Program-made: the position numbers and the translations under genes
NCBI RefSeq assembly: GCF_002836975.1
Contig: NZ_NIJK01000021.1
Location: 1 to 62,594, forward strand
Length of the DNA: 62,594 bases
Source: Shewanella indica
GTDB lineage: Bacteria; Pseudomonadota; Gammaproteobacteria; Enterobacterales; Shewanellaceae
Reading direction: 5' to 3'
Notes under the pieces: generated by a model
Seen by the model: the letters and a program-made list of their open reading frames with translations, nothing else
Told to the model about the DNA's origin: nothing
Databases searched by the model: none
Part shown: positions 48,451-58,439 of the stretch, in pieces
Layout: the number at the start of each line of letters is the position of its first letter
Position numbering within the stretch: position 1 is the stretch's first letter

Positions 48451-49770
48451 ATGATGAGTCGCTGTTCGCACATAGTGTTGGGATTGGGGGCCACAGGCTT
48501 GTCTGTGGTGCGCTATCTGGTGGCTCAGGGGCATGCCCCTATGGTGATGGACAGCCGCCGCAATCCACCCGGTGCTGAGGCGCTGAAAAATGAGTTTCCG
48601 GATCTGGAGTTTTGCTTCGGTGGTTTCGATTGCCGTGGTCTGGTGCAGGCCGAGCAGATCATCATCAGTCCAGGGATCCCCATGGATACCCCCGAAGTAA
48701 GGGCAGCGTTGGATATGGGCATAGAAGTGATCGGCGATGTGGAACTGTTTGCCCGCGCCATCGCCGACAAGGGCCCATGTGTGCTGGCGATTACCGGTTC
48801 CAATGGCAAGTCGACTGTGACGACTCTGGTCGGTGAAATGCTCAAAGCCGGTGGCAAGCAAGCCGCCATCGGCGGCAACATAGGGGTGCCGGCGTTGGAG
48901 CTTTTGGGCGAAAACGTCAGTCACTATGTGCTGGAGCTATCCAGTTTCCAGTTGGAAACCACTCATAGTCTCAAGTGTTTGGCGGCAACTTGCCTGAACA
49001 TTTCTGAAGACCACATGGACAGATACAGCGACCTGGAAGCCTATCGTCAGGCCAAACTGCGGCTCTATGAACTGAGCCGACTGGCGATTTTCAACCGGGA
49101 TGATCCGCAAACTCAGCCCATGTCACCCATGAACAACAACAGCTTTGGTTTGGGTAACCCCGAAGGGGATGAGTGGGGGATCACCGACGGCAAGATTTTC
49201 CACGGCAGCAGTGAAATCATGAATCTGATGGATGTGGCACTGCTCGGCAGCCATAACCACGCCAACCTGCTGGCCGCCATGGCGTTGGCCGATGCGGCCG
49301 GCGTGGATAAGGAAGCCATGGCCAGAGTGGCCCGCGAGTACAAAGGCTTGCCGCACAGATGTGAACTGGTGGCGGTCAAGAATGGCGCCACCTGGATCAA
49401 CGATTCCAAGGCCACCAATGTGGGCGCTACCGTGGCTGCGCTCGAAGGGCTCAGCGACTACCTCGGTGATGTTATCCTGATTGCCGGTGGTGATGGTAAA
49501 GGAGCCGATTTCCGGCCGCTTGCCAATGCGCTCGGCTCTGTGACTCACCTTATTACCCTGGGGCGAGACGGTGACAAGATTGCGGCATTGAAAGAGGGCG
49601 CCATCAAGGTTGGCTCCATGGCAGAAGCCGTGAGCAAAGCCGCCGAGCTGGCGAGTTCCGGAGACATAGTCTTGTTGTCACCGGCCTGTGCCAGCCTGGA
49701 TATGTACAGCAACTTTATGGCCAGAGGCGATGATTTCCGCCAACTGGTGGAGGCGCTGGATGAGCAGTGA
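48451..49770 (+). CDS. murD: UDP-MurNAc-L-Ala D-Glu ligase MurD
   Basis: 439 residues. The N-terminal nucleotide domain has VLGLGATGLSVVRYL; ATP loop LAITGSNGKSTVTTLVGEML (about residue 110); then GNIGVPALELL, LELSSFQLETTHSL and LSEDHMDRY-type NISEDHMDRYSDLEAY. C-terminal GLPHRCELVAVKNGATWINDSKATN and LLSPACASLDMYSNFMARGDDF. Two adjacent ATG codons are possible starts. The 3' end overlaps ftsW by 11 bp. Confidence 0.97.
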   Translation: MMSRCSHIVLGLGATGLSVVRYLVAQGHAPMVMDSRRNPPGAEALKNEFPDLEFCFGGFDCRGLVQAEQIIISPGIPMDTPEVRAALDMGIEVIGDVELFARAIADKGPCVLAITGSNGKSTVTTLVGEMLKAGGKQAAIGGNIGVPALELLGENVSHYVLELSSFQLETTHSLKCLAATCLNISEDHMDRYSDLEAYRQAKLRLYELSRLAIFNRDDPQTQPMSPMNNNSFGLGNPEGDEWGITDGKIFHGSSEIMNLMDVALLGSHNHANLLAAMALADAAGVDKEAMARVAREYKGLPHRCELVAVKNGATWINDSKATNVGATVAALEGLSDYLGDVILIAGGDGKGADFRPLANALGSVTHLITLGRDGDKIAALKEGAIKVGSMAEAVSKAAELASSGDIVLLSPACASLDMYSNFMARGDDFRQLVEALDEQ

Positions 49771-50977
49771 TGAACGACAACTCAGCCTGTTCGGAACCAG
49801 CCTCAAGTGGCGCTGGCCCGACTGGTTCGGTGAGAAGCAATCGCAGGGCATGCAACTGTATGACCGGCGTTTGCTGCTTGCCGTTTTGTCGTTGATCGCC
49901 TTTGGCTTTGTGATGGTGATGTCGGCTTCTATGCCGGAAGCCCAGAGCCTGACAGGTAATCCGTTTCACTTTGTGACCCGTCATCTGTTTTATCTGGTGG
50001 GTTGCGTGGTGATAGCCGCAGTGGTGTTGCAGGTAGAGATGCAGCGCTGGCAGCAACTGAGTCCGCTGATGCTGTTGCTGGTTGGAGTCATGTTGGTAGC
50101 TGTGCTGGCAGTAGGCACCACGGTAAACGGCGCGACACGCTGGCTGTCGCTGGGGCCGGTGAGAATTCAGGTGGCCGAGATAGCCAAGTTTGTTTTTGCG
50201 GTCTACATGGCCGGTTATCTGGTTAGGCGGCATCAGGAAGTGCGTGAAAACGCCAAGGGTTTTTACAAGCCGATTGCGGTTTTTGCCGTCTATGCCTTCT
50301 TGATCCTGATGCAACCTGATCTGGGGACTGTGGTGGTGCTGTTTGTTGGCACAGTCGGGCTGCTGTTTTTGGCCGGCGCCCGTTTGCTGGACTTCTTTGC
50401 GTTAATCCTTGCAGGGGTTATGACCTTTGTGGCTTTGGTTCTGCGGGAGCCCTACCGGATGCGGCGGGTAACTTCCTTCCTCGACCCCTGGCAGGATCCG
50501 TTCGGCAGTGGTTACCAGTTGACTCAGTCGCTGATGGCCTATGGCCGCGGCGACTGGTTTGGTCAGGGACTTGGTAATAGCATCCAGAAACTGGAATACC
50601 TGCCGGAGGCGCACACTGACTTTATCTTTGCCGTTATAGGGGAAGAGCTTGGATTTATGGGCATTATCGCTGTGCTGGCGGTACTGCTGTTTGTGGCGCT
50701 GCGGGCAATTCGTCTCGGCAGTCAATGCTTGGCCATGGATCGGGCATTTGAGGGTTATCTGGCCTACGCCATAGGGATCTGGATCTGTTTCCAGACTGTG
50801 GTGAACGTGGGCGCCAGTATCGGCATTTTGCCGACCAAGGGGCTGACACTGCCCTTTATCAGCTATGGCGGCAGTAGTCTCTGGGTGATGACGGCTGCGG
50901 TCATGATGCTGATCCGGATAGATCATGAGCGGCGTCTCAGCCTGATCCAGGCGGTGCAGGGGAGGCTGAAGTCATGA
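49760..50977 (+). CDS. ftsW: Peptidoglycan glycosyltransferase FtsW
   Basis: 405 residues from the ATG at 49760 (MSSDERQLSLFGTSLKWRW). The frame is open further upstream inside murD, but that sequence has no FtsW similarity. SEDS-family protein with ten membrane helices: FGFVMVMSASMPEAQ, NGATRWLSLGPVRIQ, LILMQPDLGTVVVLF (with the catalytic Asp region), PEAHTDFIFAVIGEELGF and PTKGLTLPFISYGGSSLW. It polymerises septal glycan from lipid II with FtsI. The stop overlaps murG by ATGA. Confidence 0.96.
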   Translation: MSSDERQLSLFGTSLKWRWPDWFGEKQSQGMQLYDRRLLLAVLSLIAFGFVMVMSASMPEAQSLTGNPFHFVTRHLFYLVGCVVIAAVVLQVEMQRWQQLSPLMLLLVGVMLVAVLAVGTTVNGATRWLSLGPVRIQVAEIAKFVFAVYMAGYLVRRHQEVRENAKGFYKPIAVFAVYAFLILMQPDLGTVVVLFVGTVGLLFLAGARLLDFFALILAGVMTFVALVLREPYRMRRVTSFLDPWQDPFGSGYQLTQSLMAYGRGDWFGQGLGNSIQKLEYLPEAHTDFIFAVIGEELGFMGIIAVLAVLLFVALRAIRLGSQCLAMDRAFEGYLAYAIGIWICFQTVVNVGASIGILPTKGLTLPFISYGGSSLWVMTAAVMMLIRIDHERRLSLIQAVQGRLKS

Positions 50978-52077
50978 AGGGTAACAATTTGAATAACAAA
51001 CGTATTTTAGTGATGGCCGGTGGTACCGGCGGTCACGTTTTTCCGGCGTTGGCAGTGGCCAGACGCCTGGCACAGCAGGGTTGGCAGGTGCGTTGGCTGG
51101 GTACGGCAGACCGGATGGAGGCGCGCTTGGTGCCTCAACACGGCTTTGACATAGATTTTATCGACATCAAGGGCGTGCGCGGCAACGGCATAGTGCGCAA
51201 GCTGGCGGCACCTTTCAAGGTGCTGCGCTCGATTATTCAAGCGCGCAGGGTCATCCGCGAATTTCGGCCGGATGTGGTGTTGGGCATGGGCGGCTTTGCC
51301 AGCGGTCCGGGCGGCGTTGCCGCCAAGCTCAGTGGTATTCCGTTGGTGTTGCATGAGCAAAACGCCATTCCGGGGATGACCAATAAGCTGCTTTCCCGTA
51401 TCGCCACTAAGGTGCTGTGCGCCTTTGCCAATACCTTCGAGCCGGGTAAGGCCGAAGTGGTGGGCAACCCTATTCGCCAGGAGCTTATCACTCTGGGTGG
51501 GCAGCCCAGAGCCCAGCATCAGGATGCGCTGAAAATTCTGGTCGTCGGTGGCAGTTTGGGGGCCAAGGTATTCAACGACCTTATGCCGGCCGTGGTTGCC
51601 GAGGTCAGCAAGTCACAGTCGGTGACGGTTTGGCATCAGGTGGGTAAGGGCAATCAGGCGCCGGTGGAAGCCGAATATCAGCAGCTGGGACAAGACGGCA
51701 GAGTCAAAGTGGCTGAGTTTATCGATGATATGGAAGCCGCCTATCGCTGGGCCGATGTGGTCATCTGCCGCGCCGGAGCCTTAACCGTTTCCGAGTTGGC
51801 GGCCGTTGGCCTGCCCAGCCTGTTGGTGCCTTATCCCCATGCGGTGGATGATCACCAGACCCGCAACGCCCAGGTGTTGGTGGATGCGGGTGCGGCCTTC
51901 CTGTTGCCGCAGCCTATTGTCGATGTGCCCAGGCTGGCGAATAAGCTGGCCTTGCTTGGCAGTGATAGAAATGAATTGGCCCTGATGGGGCAAAGAGCCA
52001 GAGCGGCCGCCGTGCTGGATGCGACCGATAAAGTCGCCCAAGTCTGTATCGAACTGGCAGAGAAAGGAAATAGATGA
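50974..52077 (+). CDS. murG: UDP-GlcNAc:lipid I transferase MurG
   Basis: 367 residues, GT-B glycosyltransferase of family 28. N-terminal [19 protein letters not shown] (glycine-rich loop), [30 protein letters not shown] (lipid side), and the UDP-GlcNAc site in [33 protein letters not shown]. Makes lipid II at the inner face of the membrane. It overlaps ftsW and murC by 4 bp each. Confidence 0.97.
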   Translation: MKGNNLNNKRILVMAGGTGGHVFPALAVARRLAQQGWQVRWLGTADRMEARLVPQHGFDIDFIDIKGVRGNGIVRKLAAPFKVLRSIIQARRVIREFRPDVVLGMGGFASGPGGVAAKLSGIPLVLHEQNAIPGMTNKLLSRIATKVLCAFANTFEPGKAEVVGNPIRQELITLGGQPRAQHQDALKILVVGGSLGAKVFNDLMPAVVAEVSKSQSVTVWHQVGKGNQAPVEAEYQQLGQDGRVKVAEFIDDMEAAYRWADVVICRAGALTVSELAAVGLPSLLVPYPHAVDDHQTRNAQVLVDAGAAFLLPQPIVDVPRLANKLALLGSDRNELALMGQRARAAAVLDATDKVAQVCIELAEKGNR

Positions 52078-53543
52078 ATAACAGAGCAGAGAAATACGCC
52101 CAGCTTCGCGCCATGATCCCGGAAATGCGCCGGGTGCGTCGTATTCACTTTGTTGGCATAGGTGGTGCCGGCATGGGGGGCATTGCCGAGGTTCTGGTCA
52201 ACGAAGGTTATCAGGTCAGTGGTTCGGATATTGCTGAAAATGCCGTGACTGAGCGTTTGGCGGCTCTGGGTGCTCGCATCATTATCGGCCACAGTGCCGA
52301 GGCTGTGGTGAACGTTGATGTGGTGGTGGTTTCCACCGCGATTAAAGCGGATAACCCGGAAGTCGCGGCCGCCAGAGCCAGCCGCACTCCGATAGTGCGC
52401 CGTGCCGAGATGCTGGCCGAGCTGATGCGTTACCGTCATGGGGTGGCGATTGCCGGCACCCATGGCAAAACCACTACAACCAGCCTTATCGCCAGTGTTT
52501 ATGGCCAGGCCGAGCGGGATCCGACCTTTGTAATAGGTGGTCTGCTCAATAGTGCCGGCACCAATGCTCGCTTGGGGCACAGCCGTTACCTTATCGCCGA
52601 GGCCGATGAGAGTGATGCCAGCTTCCTGCATCTGCAGCCCATGGTGAGTGTGGTAACCAATATTGAAGCCGACCATATGGATACTTATGGCGGCGATTTT
52701 GAGAAGTTGAAAACCACCTTTGTGGACTTCCTGCATAACCTGCCGTTCTACGGCGTGGCCGTGCTCTGTATCGATGATCCTGTGGTGAAAGAGATCATGT
52801 CGCGTATTGGTCGCCACATGGTGACCTATGGCTTCAGTGATGAGGCCGATGTGCAGGCACTCAACTTTAGCCAGGAAGGGCCTCAATGCCGTTTCACCGT
52901 GCGTCGCAAGGGGCGGGACGACTTGGAGCTGCTGCTGAATCTGCCGGGACGGCACAATGTGCTGAACGCCTTGGCGGCGATTGCCGTGGCCAGTGAAGAT
53001 GATATAGATGATGCCGCCATAGTGCAGGCGCTGGCGGAGTTCCAGGGAATTGGCCGCCGCTTCCAGCACCTGGGGGCCTTCGATACTCCCAAGGGCGAGG
53101 TGATGCTGGTTGATGATTACGGCCATCATCCCAGTGAAGTCGCTGCCACTATCAAGGCGGCTCGTGCCGGTTGGCCTAATAAGCGCCTGGTGATGGCTTA
53201 TCAGCCACACAGATATAGTCGCACCCGGGATCTGTACGAGGACTTTGTCGAAGTATTGTCTCAGGTCGATGGCCTATTGCTGCTGGAGGTCTATCCCGCC
53301 GGTGAAGCACCTATCGCGGGAGCAGACAGCCGCGCGTTGTGCCGCAGCATCAGATTGCGTGGTCAGGTCGACCCTATCTATGTCGCTACGCCGGAGCAGT
53401 TGCAGGAGATACTGCCGGATGTGCTCAAGGACGGCGATCTGCTGATGACCCAAGGCGCCGGCAATATAGGCGCCCTGGCGCGCCAACTGGCGAGCAGCAA
53501 ACTGGGGTTTAGTGATGATAACAAAGATACGATTGCTGAATAG
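52074..53543 (+). CDS. murC: UDP-MurNAc L-alanine ligase MurC
   Basis: 489 residues. [23 protein letters not shown], the ATP loop [18 protein letters not shown] (about residue 125), [33 protein letters not shown], and C-terminal [18 protein letters not shown] and [16 protein letters not shown]. First Mur ligase of the pathway. The stop is followed not by ddl, as in E. coli, but by a 96-bp gap with a strong promoter and then ftsQ. Confidence 0.97.
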   Translation: MNNRAEKYAQLRAMIPEMRRVRRIHFVGIGGAGMGGIAEVLVNEGYQVSGSDIAENAVTERLAALGARIIIGHSAEAVVNVDVVVVSTAIKADNPEVAAARASRTPIVRRAEMLAELMRYRHGVAIAGTHGKTTTTSLIASVYGQAERDPTFVIGGLLNSAGTNARLGHSRYLIAEADESDASFLHLQPMVSVVTNIEADHMDTYGGDFEKLKTTFVDFLHNLPFYGVAVLCIDDPVVKEIMSRIGRHMVTYGFSDEADVQALNFSQEGPQCRFTVRRKGRDDLELLLNLPGRHNVLNALAAIAVASEDDIDDAAIVQALAEFQGIGRRFQHLGAFDTPKGEVMLVDDYGHHPSEVAATIKAARAGWPNKRLVMAYQPHRYSRTRDLYEDFVEVLSQVDGLLLLEVYPAGEAPIAGADSRALCRSIRLRGQVDPIYVATPEQLQEILPDVLKDGDLLMTQGAGNIGALARQLASSKLGFSDDNKDTIAE

Positions 53544-53578
53544 ATTTCCGCCGCTTAATGGCTTGAAAACAGTATCTT

Positions 53579-53617
53579 TTGACCAAGAAAACCAGCCCTA
53601 TATAATGGCCGGTTTTC
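53579..53617 (+). promoter_or_regulatory. Internal dcw promoter before ftsQ, within an inverted repeat
   Basis: TTGACC (53579-53584) and TATAAT (53601-53606, perfect) are 16 bp apart, 34 bp before the ftsQ start. The -10 is flanked by GAAAACCAGCC (53587-53597) and GGCCGGTTTTC (53607-53617), an inverted repeat with 10 of 11 pairs, so a repressor could bind over the -10. Confidence 0.75.
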
Positions 53618-53639
53618 CGCCAAGCTAACAGGCAGGACC

Positions 53640-54404
53640 ATGGCGCTGAAGGACAGGTTGCACAAGGGCCGGGCAAGGCTAGCCGGAGTCAATTGGTATC
53701 TCTGCAGCGGGATTGGCTTTCTGCTGTTGGTACTGGCGGCATTCGGCATGGCGGCTTGGAAACTGGGACTGGTGCTGAATGATGCCGAGGCTTTGCCCAT
53801 TGAGGCAGTGGCGATAAAAGGCGAGCGCCAGTACACCACGGATGCGGAAATCCGTGGCGCCTTGCAGGACTTGATGCAGCGTAGCTTTTTCAGCGCTGAT
53901 GTGGCCGAGGTGCAACAGGCGCTGGAGGCTCTGCCTTGGGTATACCGGGCCTCGGTTCGACGTGAATGGCCGGCCAAGCTGAAGGTTTATCTGCAGGAGC
54001 AGGTCGCCGTGGCGCACTGGAATCAGGATGAATGGCTCAATGAACACGGCGAGGTGTTCCTGGCGCCACCGCAACCCGGGCTGGAAAATCTGCCTTGGTT
54101 GGCGGGACCTGAACCTATGGCACAGGAGGTATTGACCTCCTTTCGGCAGATGGATGAACTGCTGCGGATAAACAGCTTTAAGTTGGATAGATTGAGTCTC
54201 AGCCCGAGACATGCCTGGGAGGCGACTTTGGGCAACGGCATCATGCTGGAGTTGGGACGAGAAGACAAGATGGCGCGGATACAGCGTTTTATCAATGTGT
54301 ATCCGGAGTTGGTTAAACAGGAAAAGAGTGTCGCCAGAGTGGATCTACGCTATGACACGGGTCTGGCTGTAGGCTGGGAAGACGCACAAGAAGAGAGCCG
54401 TTAA
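53640..54404 (+). CDS. ftsQ: Cell division protein FtsQ
   Basis: 254 residues, bitopic. Basic cytosolic tail (MALKDRLHKGRARLAGVN), membrane helix (GIGFLLLVLAAFGMAAWKL), the POTRA domain (LPIEAVAIKGERQYTTDAEIRGALQDL, about 60-130) and the FtsQ beta domain (VYLQEQVAVAHWNQDEWLNEHGEVFLAP), ending EEESR-like. It links FtsB/FtsL to the divisome. Driven by its own promoter in the murC gap as well as by read-through. Confidence 0.94.
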   Translation: MALKDRLHKGRARLAGVNWYLCSGIGFLLLVLAAFGMAAWKLGLVLNDAEALPIEAVAIKGERQYTTDAEIRGALQDLMQRSFFSADVAEVQQALEALPWVYRASVRREWPAKLKVYLQEQVAVAHWNQDEWLNEHGEVFLAPPQPGLENLPWLAGPEPMAQEVLTSFRQMDELLRINSFKLDRLSLSPRHAWEATLGNGIMLELGREDKMARIQRFINVYPELVKQEKSVARVDLRYDTGLAVGWEDAQEESR

Positions 54405-54407
54405 TTA

Positions 54408-55643
54408 ATGACCAAGAACCAAGATAGAAATCTGATCGTCGGATTGGACATAGGGACATCCAAGGTCGCTGTGATCATAGGTGAAGTCTTGCCCGATGGC
54501 GAAATCAGTGTCGTCGGTCTGGGTAATCATCCATCACGCGGCATGGATAAAGGCGGGGTTAACGACCTCGATTCTATCGTGCGCAGTGTGCAGCGGGCCT
54601 TGGATCAGGCCGAGCTGATGGCAGACTGTCAGGTGTCTTCGGTGTATTTGAGCATTTCCGGCAAGCATATCGCCTGTCAGAACGAAAACGGCATGGTCTC
54701 CATCAATGATGAAGAGGTGACCCAGGAAGACGTGGACAACGTCATCCACACGGCCCGTTCGGTGAAGATCCCCACCGAACGCCGCATTTTGCACGTATTG
54801 CCGCAGGAATATGCCATAGATGTTCAGGAAGGGATCCGCAGCCCTATCGGCATGTCCGGCATGCGGATGGAAGCCAAGGTGCATATAGTCACCTGCGCCA
54901 ATGATATGGCCAAGAACATCACCAAGAGTGTTGAGCGCTGTGGCCTCAAGGTGGACGACTTGGTGTTTTCCGGTATCGCTTCGGCCGATGCGGTACTGAC
55001 CAATGATGAAAAAGATCTGGGTGTTTGTCTGGTGGATGTCGGTGGCGGTACCACAGATATCGCCGTGTATACCAATGGCGCTCTGCGTCACTGCGCCGTG
55101 GTGCCGGTGGCCGGCAACCAGGTAACCAGTGATATCGCCAAAATTTTTCGTACGCCACTGTCGCATGCCGAGCAGATTAAAGTGCAGCATGCCAGTGCCC
55201 GCAGCTCCATGGTGAGCCGTGAGGACAGTATAGAAGTGCCGTCCGTGGGTGGCCGACCGTCAAGAACCATGTCGCGTCATACTCTGGCCGAGGTGGTTGA
55301 ACCCAGATATCAGGAACTGTTCGAGTTGGTATTCAAGGAACTCAAGGACAGTGGCCTGGAAGATCAAATTGCCGCCGGCATAGTGTTGACCGGTGGTACC
55401 GCCTCTATTGAAGGGGCTGTGGATGTTGCCGAAGCCACGTTCGGCATGCCGGTCAGGGTGGCATCACCGCTGCCGGTGAAAGGTTTGTATGAATATGTGG
55501 ATCAGCCCATCTACTCCACAGGTGTTGGGCTGTTACATTACGGCGCGCGCAGGGTTATCGAACGTCAGTTTGAACGACCCGAGCGTCAAGGGGTGACCAG
55601 TCTCTGGAATCGGGTTCAGAGCTGGTTTAAAGGTGAGTTTTAA
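54408..55643 (+). CDS. ftsA: Cell division protein FtsA
   Basis: 411 residues of the actin/Hsp70 superfamily: LIVGLDIGTSKVAVIIGE (phosphate 1), the 1C SHS2 subdomain, VCLVDVGGGTTDIAVY (phosphate 2) and IVLTGGTASIEGAVDVAEA (adenosine motif). The C-terminal amphipathic membrane-targeting helix is LWNRVQSWFKGEF. It tethers FtsZ to the membrane and recruits later division proteins. Starts 3 bp after ftsQ; ftsZ follows 35 bp later. Confidence 0.97.
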   Translation: MTKNQDRNLIVGLDIGTSKVAVIIGEVLPDGEISVVGLGNHPSRGMDKGGVNDLDSIVRSVQRALDQAELMADCQVSSVYLSISGKHIACQNENGMVSINDEEVTQEDVDNVIHTARSVKIPTERRILHVLPQEYAIDVQEGIRSPIGMSGMRMEAKVHIVTCANDMAKNITKSVERCGLKVDDLVFSGIASADAVLTNDEKDLGVCLVDVGGGTTDIAVYTNGALRHCAVVPVAGNQVTSDIAKIFRTPLSHAEQIKVQHASARSSMVSREDSIEVPSVGGRPSRTMSRHTLAEVVEPRYQELFELVFKELKDSGLEDQIAAGIVLTGGTASIEGAVDVAEATFGMPVRVASPLPVKGLYEYVDQPIYSTGVGLLHYGARRVIERQFERPERQGVTSLWNRVQSWFKGEF

Positions 55644-55678
55644 CTTACGTAAACGCAGGTAATACGGAGAATTAAACC

Positions 55679-56851
55679 ATGTTTGAGATCATGGATACTC
55701 ATTCTGACGAGGCGGTGATAAAGGTCATCGGCGTCGGTGGCGGCGGTGGTAATGCCGTCGAACATATGGTGAAACACAACATCGAAGGTGTTGAGTTTGT
55801 TGCCACCAATACAGATGCCCAGGCACTGCGTAAGTCTGCCGCGGGCACCACTATTCAACTGGGACGTGATGTCACCAAGGGTCTGGGGGCTGGTGCCAAC
55901 CCGGAAGTCGGTCGTGCTGCAGCCGAAGAAGATCGTGAAAATATCCGTGAGGCTATCAAGGGCTCGGATATGATTTTTATCGCTGCCGGTATGGGTGGCG
56001 GTACGGGGACAGGTGCCGCACCTGTGGTGGCGCAGATTGCCCGCGAAGAAGGGATCTTGACTGTGGCCGTGGTCACCAAACCTTTCCCATTCGAAGGCAA
56101 GAAGCGTATGGCGTTCGCCGATCAGGGGATCACTGAGCTGGCCAAACATGTTGACTCGTTGATCACTATCCCCAACGAGAAACTGCTTAAAGTATTGGGC
56201 CGTGGCACGTCATTACTGGATGCCTTTGCTGCCGCCAACAACGTGCTCTTGGGTGCTGTGCAAGGTATCGCCGAACTGATCACCCGTCCCGGTCTGATTA
56301 ACGTCGACTTCGCCGACGTGAAAACCGTTATGTCCGAAATGGGTAACGCCATGATGGGCACAGGTGTCGCTCGTGGTGAAGACCGCGCTGAAGAAGCAGC
56401 CGAAGCGGCTGTTGCCAGTCCGCTGCTGGAAGATATCGACTTGGCAGGCGCCCGTGGCGTGCTGGTTAACATCACTGCCGGCATGGATATGAGTATCGAA
56501 GAATTTGAGACTGTGGGTAACCACGTCAAGGCTTATGCTTCAGACAATGCGACTGTGGTCGTCGGTGCTGTTATCGATCCGGAAATGAGCGATGAACTGC
56601 GGGTTACTGTGGTTGCTACCGGCATAGGATCGGAAAGAAAACCTGACATCCAGTTGGTATCCAAACCTGCTCCGCGTCAGGAACCTGTGCCAGAGCCCAA
56701 GGTCGAAGCCTACATGCCTCAGGAAGAAGCTGCTATGCCTGTTTCTCATAAGAGCAATGCAGTTCCGGCGTCCCAACCTGCGGCCAATCCGCATAAGAAC
56801 GAGCTTGATTATTTGGATATTCCGGCGTTTTTGCGTAAGCAAGCCGACTGA
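55679..56851 (+). CDS. ftsZ: Cell division GTPase FtsZ
   Basis: 390 residues, TACGGAG before the ATG. Tubulin-like GTPase: [15 protein letters not shown], tubulin signature [18 protein letters not shown] (about residue 103), [13 protein letters not shown], and the T7 synergy loop [11 protein letters not shown]. The variable linker is Pro/Glu-rich, and the conserved C-terminal peptide [14 protein letters not shown] binds FtsA and ZipA. Polymerises into the Z ring. No terminator is visible between it and lpxC. Confidence 0.98.
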   Translation: MFEIMDTHSDEAVIKVIGVGGGGGNAVEHMVKHNIEGVEFVATNTDAQALRKSAAGTTIQLGRDVTKGLGAGANPEVGRAAAEEDRENIREAIKGSDMIFIAAGMGGGTGTGAAPVVAQIAREEGILTVAVVTKPFPFEGKKRMAFADQGITELAKHVDSLITIPNEKLLKVLGRGTSLLDAFAAANNVLLGAVQGIAELITRPGLINVDFADVKTVMSEMGNAMMGTGVARGEDRAEEAAEAAVASPLLEDIDLAGARGVLVNITAGMDMSIEEFETVGNHVKAYASDNATVVVGAVIDPEMSDELRVTVVATGIGSERKPDIQLVSKPAPRQEPVPEPKVEAYMPQEEAAMPVSHKSNAVPASQPAANPHKNELDYLDIPAFLRKQAD

Positions 56852-56921
56852 TACTGGCGGGTATCGCGGGTGTAAATTGGGTGAGCCCCTTTGTTTCCAG
56901 GAAGCGAAGGCAGGTAAATTT

Positions 56922-56949
56922 TTGTGAAATTGCCGATTTATGCTAGGAT
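56922..56949 (+). promoter_or_regulatory. Possible lpxC promoter
   Basis: TTGTGA (56922-56927) and TAGGAT (56944-56949), 16 bp apart, with TGC just before the -10 as an extended -10. It lies 80 bp before lpxC, in the gap after ftsZ. Confidence 0.5.
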
Positions 56950-57029
56950 ATCCGACCAGCTGCGCCCGAGGAGTGTCGATTTTATCGTCCTAGGCAGAGC
57001 TTTTTGTTGAGATGAATACGGGTAACTAA

Positions 57030-57950
57030 ATGATTTTTCAAAGAACTGTTGAAAAAATAGTAAAGACCACAGGTGTCGGTTTGCATTCCGGCAATAAGGT
57101 GACTTTGACTATCAAGCCCGCACCAGTCAATACAGGGATCGTACTCGTGCGTACCGATATGCAGCCGGCAGTGGAGATTGCTGCCAAGGCGGAGCAGGTG
57201 CGTGAAACGACTATGTGTACGGCTCTGGTTAATGATGAAGGTGTTCGCATCTCAACGATAGAGCATCTGTTTGCTGCGCTCGCGGGCCTGGGTATCGACA
57301 ATGCTGTTATTGAAGTGGATGCTCCCGAGATCCCTATCATGGACGGCAGTGCCAGCCCCTTTGTATTCCTGCTGCAAAGCGCGGGGATCAAAGATCAGTC
57401 AGCGGCCAAGAAATATCTGAAGATCAAGCACACAGTGCGTGTTGAAGACGGTGATAAGTGGGCTGAACTGCGACCTTTCAAAGGTTTCAGAGTCGATTTT
57501 GCTATTGACTTCAATCACCCTGAAATTGCCCGTAGTCAACAGCATATGGTGATGGATTTTTCCTCTTCCGCCTTTGTGAAAGATATCAGCCGCGCCAGAA
57601 CCTTTGGTTTTATGCGTGATATCGAGTATCTGCGTGCCAACAATCTGGCATTGGGTGGCAGTATGGAAAACGCGGTTGTGCTTGATGAATATCGTGTCCT
57701 CAACCCCGATGGCCTGCGTTATGAGGATGAATTTGTTAAGCACAAGATTCTTGATGCGTTTGGTGACCTGTATGTGGCGGGTCACGCCATAGTCGGAGAG
57801 TTCTGTGCCTACAAGACGGGGCATGCCCTGAACAACCAGCTGGTGCGGGCATTGCTTGCACAGCAGGATGCCTGGGAGTTGGTCAGCTTCGAAAAAGAAG
57901 CGGATGTGCCTGTCAGCTTTATGATGCCATCCAATGTGGTGATGGCTTAA
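57030..57950 (+). CDS. lpxC: UDP-3-O-acyl-N-acetylglucosamine deacetylase
   Basis: 306 residues. Zinc-dependent deacetylase, the committed step of lipid A synthesis. Zinc ligands lie in [16 protein letters not shown] (His near residue 79) and [17 protein letters not shown] (the HKxxD pair near 237-241). SGNK-like [17 protein letters not shown] and the FDAEI-type [12 protein letters not shown] are present. Last gene of the cluster. Its terminator lies inside the 3' end of the convergent dciA gene, which stops only 8 bp away. Confidence 0.97.
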   Translation: MIFQRTVEKIVKTTGVGLHSGNKVTLTIKPAPVNTGIVLVRTDMQPAVEIAAKAEQVRETTMCTALVNDEGVRISTIEHLFAALAGLGIDNAVIEVDAPEIPIMDGSASPFVFLLQSAGIKDQSAAKKYLKIKHTVRVEDGDKWAELRPFKGFRVDFAIDFNHPEIARSQQHMVMDFSSSAFVKDISRARTFGFMRDIEYLRANNLALGGSMENAVVLDEYRVLNPDGLRYEDEFVKHKILDAFGDLYVAGHAIVGEFCAYKTGHALNNQLVRALLAQQDAWELVSFEKEADVPVSFMMPSNVVMA

Positions 57951-57958
57951 TCGTAAAA

Positions 57959-58411
57959 CTAGGACTGCCTTTTACGGCTGGCTAATGCAGCCAGCCGTTT
58001 TAGTTTCTGGCCCAGCTCACCGTCAGTGTGTTCGGCCAGTGCATTGATATGTGAAGCCGCGGTTTCACTCAGTTGTCTGTGAACCACTTGGGGTTTTGCC
58101 CCTGATGTTGCCAGTGCCGGGTTGACTTTAACCTCAATAGCGGTAAGCATTGGGAGCGTTTCTGCCTGAAGTTGGGCAAGAAGTTTGGTTTTTTGGAAGT
58201 TAATCCTGGCGGCCCATGCGGCGGAAGGGGTTTCAATAACCAGCACACTTTGGCGCAGATTGGCGACTTGCAGCTGTTCGCTGACAGGGCCTGACAGCAG
58301 CTGTTTGACATGCTGGTTCAGATACAACAAAAGCTCCGCTTTCTCGGCCAGATCGGGCAGACGTCCCGACTGATGCAGTAATTGGCTGAGGTGCTGAGGG
58401 AGCTTCTTCAT
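57959..58411 (-). CDS. dciA: DciA-type helicase loader (DUF721)
   Basis: 150 residues, starting MKKLPQHLSQLLHQSGRLPDLAEKAELLLYLNQHV. The core matches DUF721: LSGPVSEQLQVANLRQSVLVIETPSAAWAARINFQKTKLLAQL (a KH-like domain, about residues 40-83), then a basic, flexible C-terminus (ALASRKRQS). DciA loads the replicative helicase DnaB in bacteria that lack DnaC. Neighbourhood with secA is common in gammaproteobacteria. The start has no clear ribosome-binding site and is only 28 bp from the divergent peptidase gene. Its last codons carry the lpxC terminator on the other strand. Confidence 0.88.
   Translation of the reverse strand: MKKLPQHLSQLLHQSGRLPDLAEKAELLLYLNQHVKQLLSGPVSEQLQVANLRQSVLVIETPSAAWAARINFQKTKLLAQLQAETLPMLTAIEVKVNPALATSGAKPQVVHRQLSETAASHINALAEHTDGELGQKLKRLAALASRKRQS
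57974..58005 (+). terminator. lpxC terminator inside dciA coding sequence
   Basis: ACGGCTGGCT (57974-57983) pairs perfectly with AGCCAGCCGT (57989-57998) around AATGC, then TTTAGTTT. On the plus strand it closes the dcw-lpxC transcript. On the minus strand the same bases encode the C-terminal residues of DciA. Confidence 0.8.
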
Positions 58412-58439
58412 TATGATAATAAGATGGCTGAATTAGGCT

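Noticed and set aside
51852..53210. 452-codon minus-strand frame opposite murC and the end of murG
   Set aside because: Runs across two well-identified genes on the other strand, no family similarity or ribosome-binding site seen.
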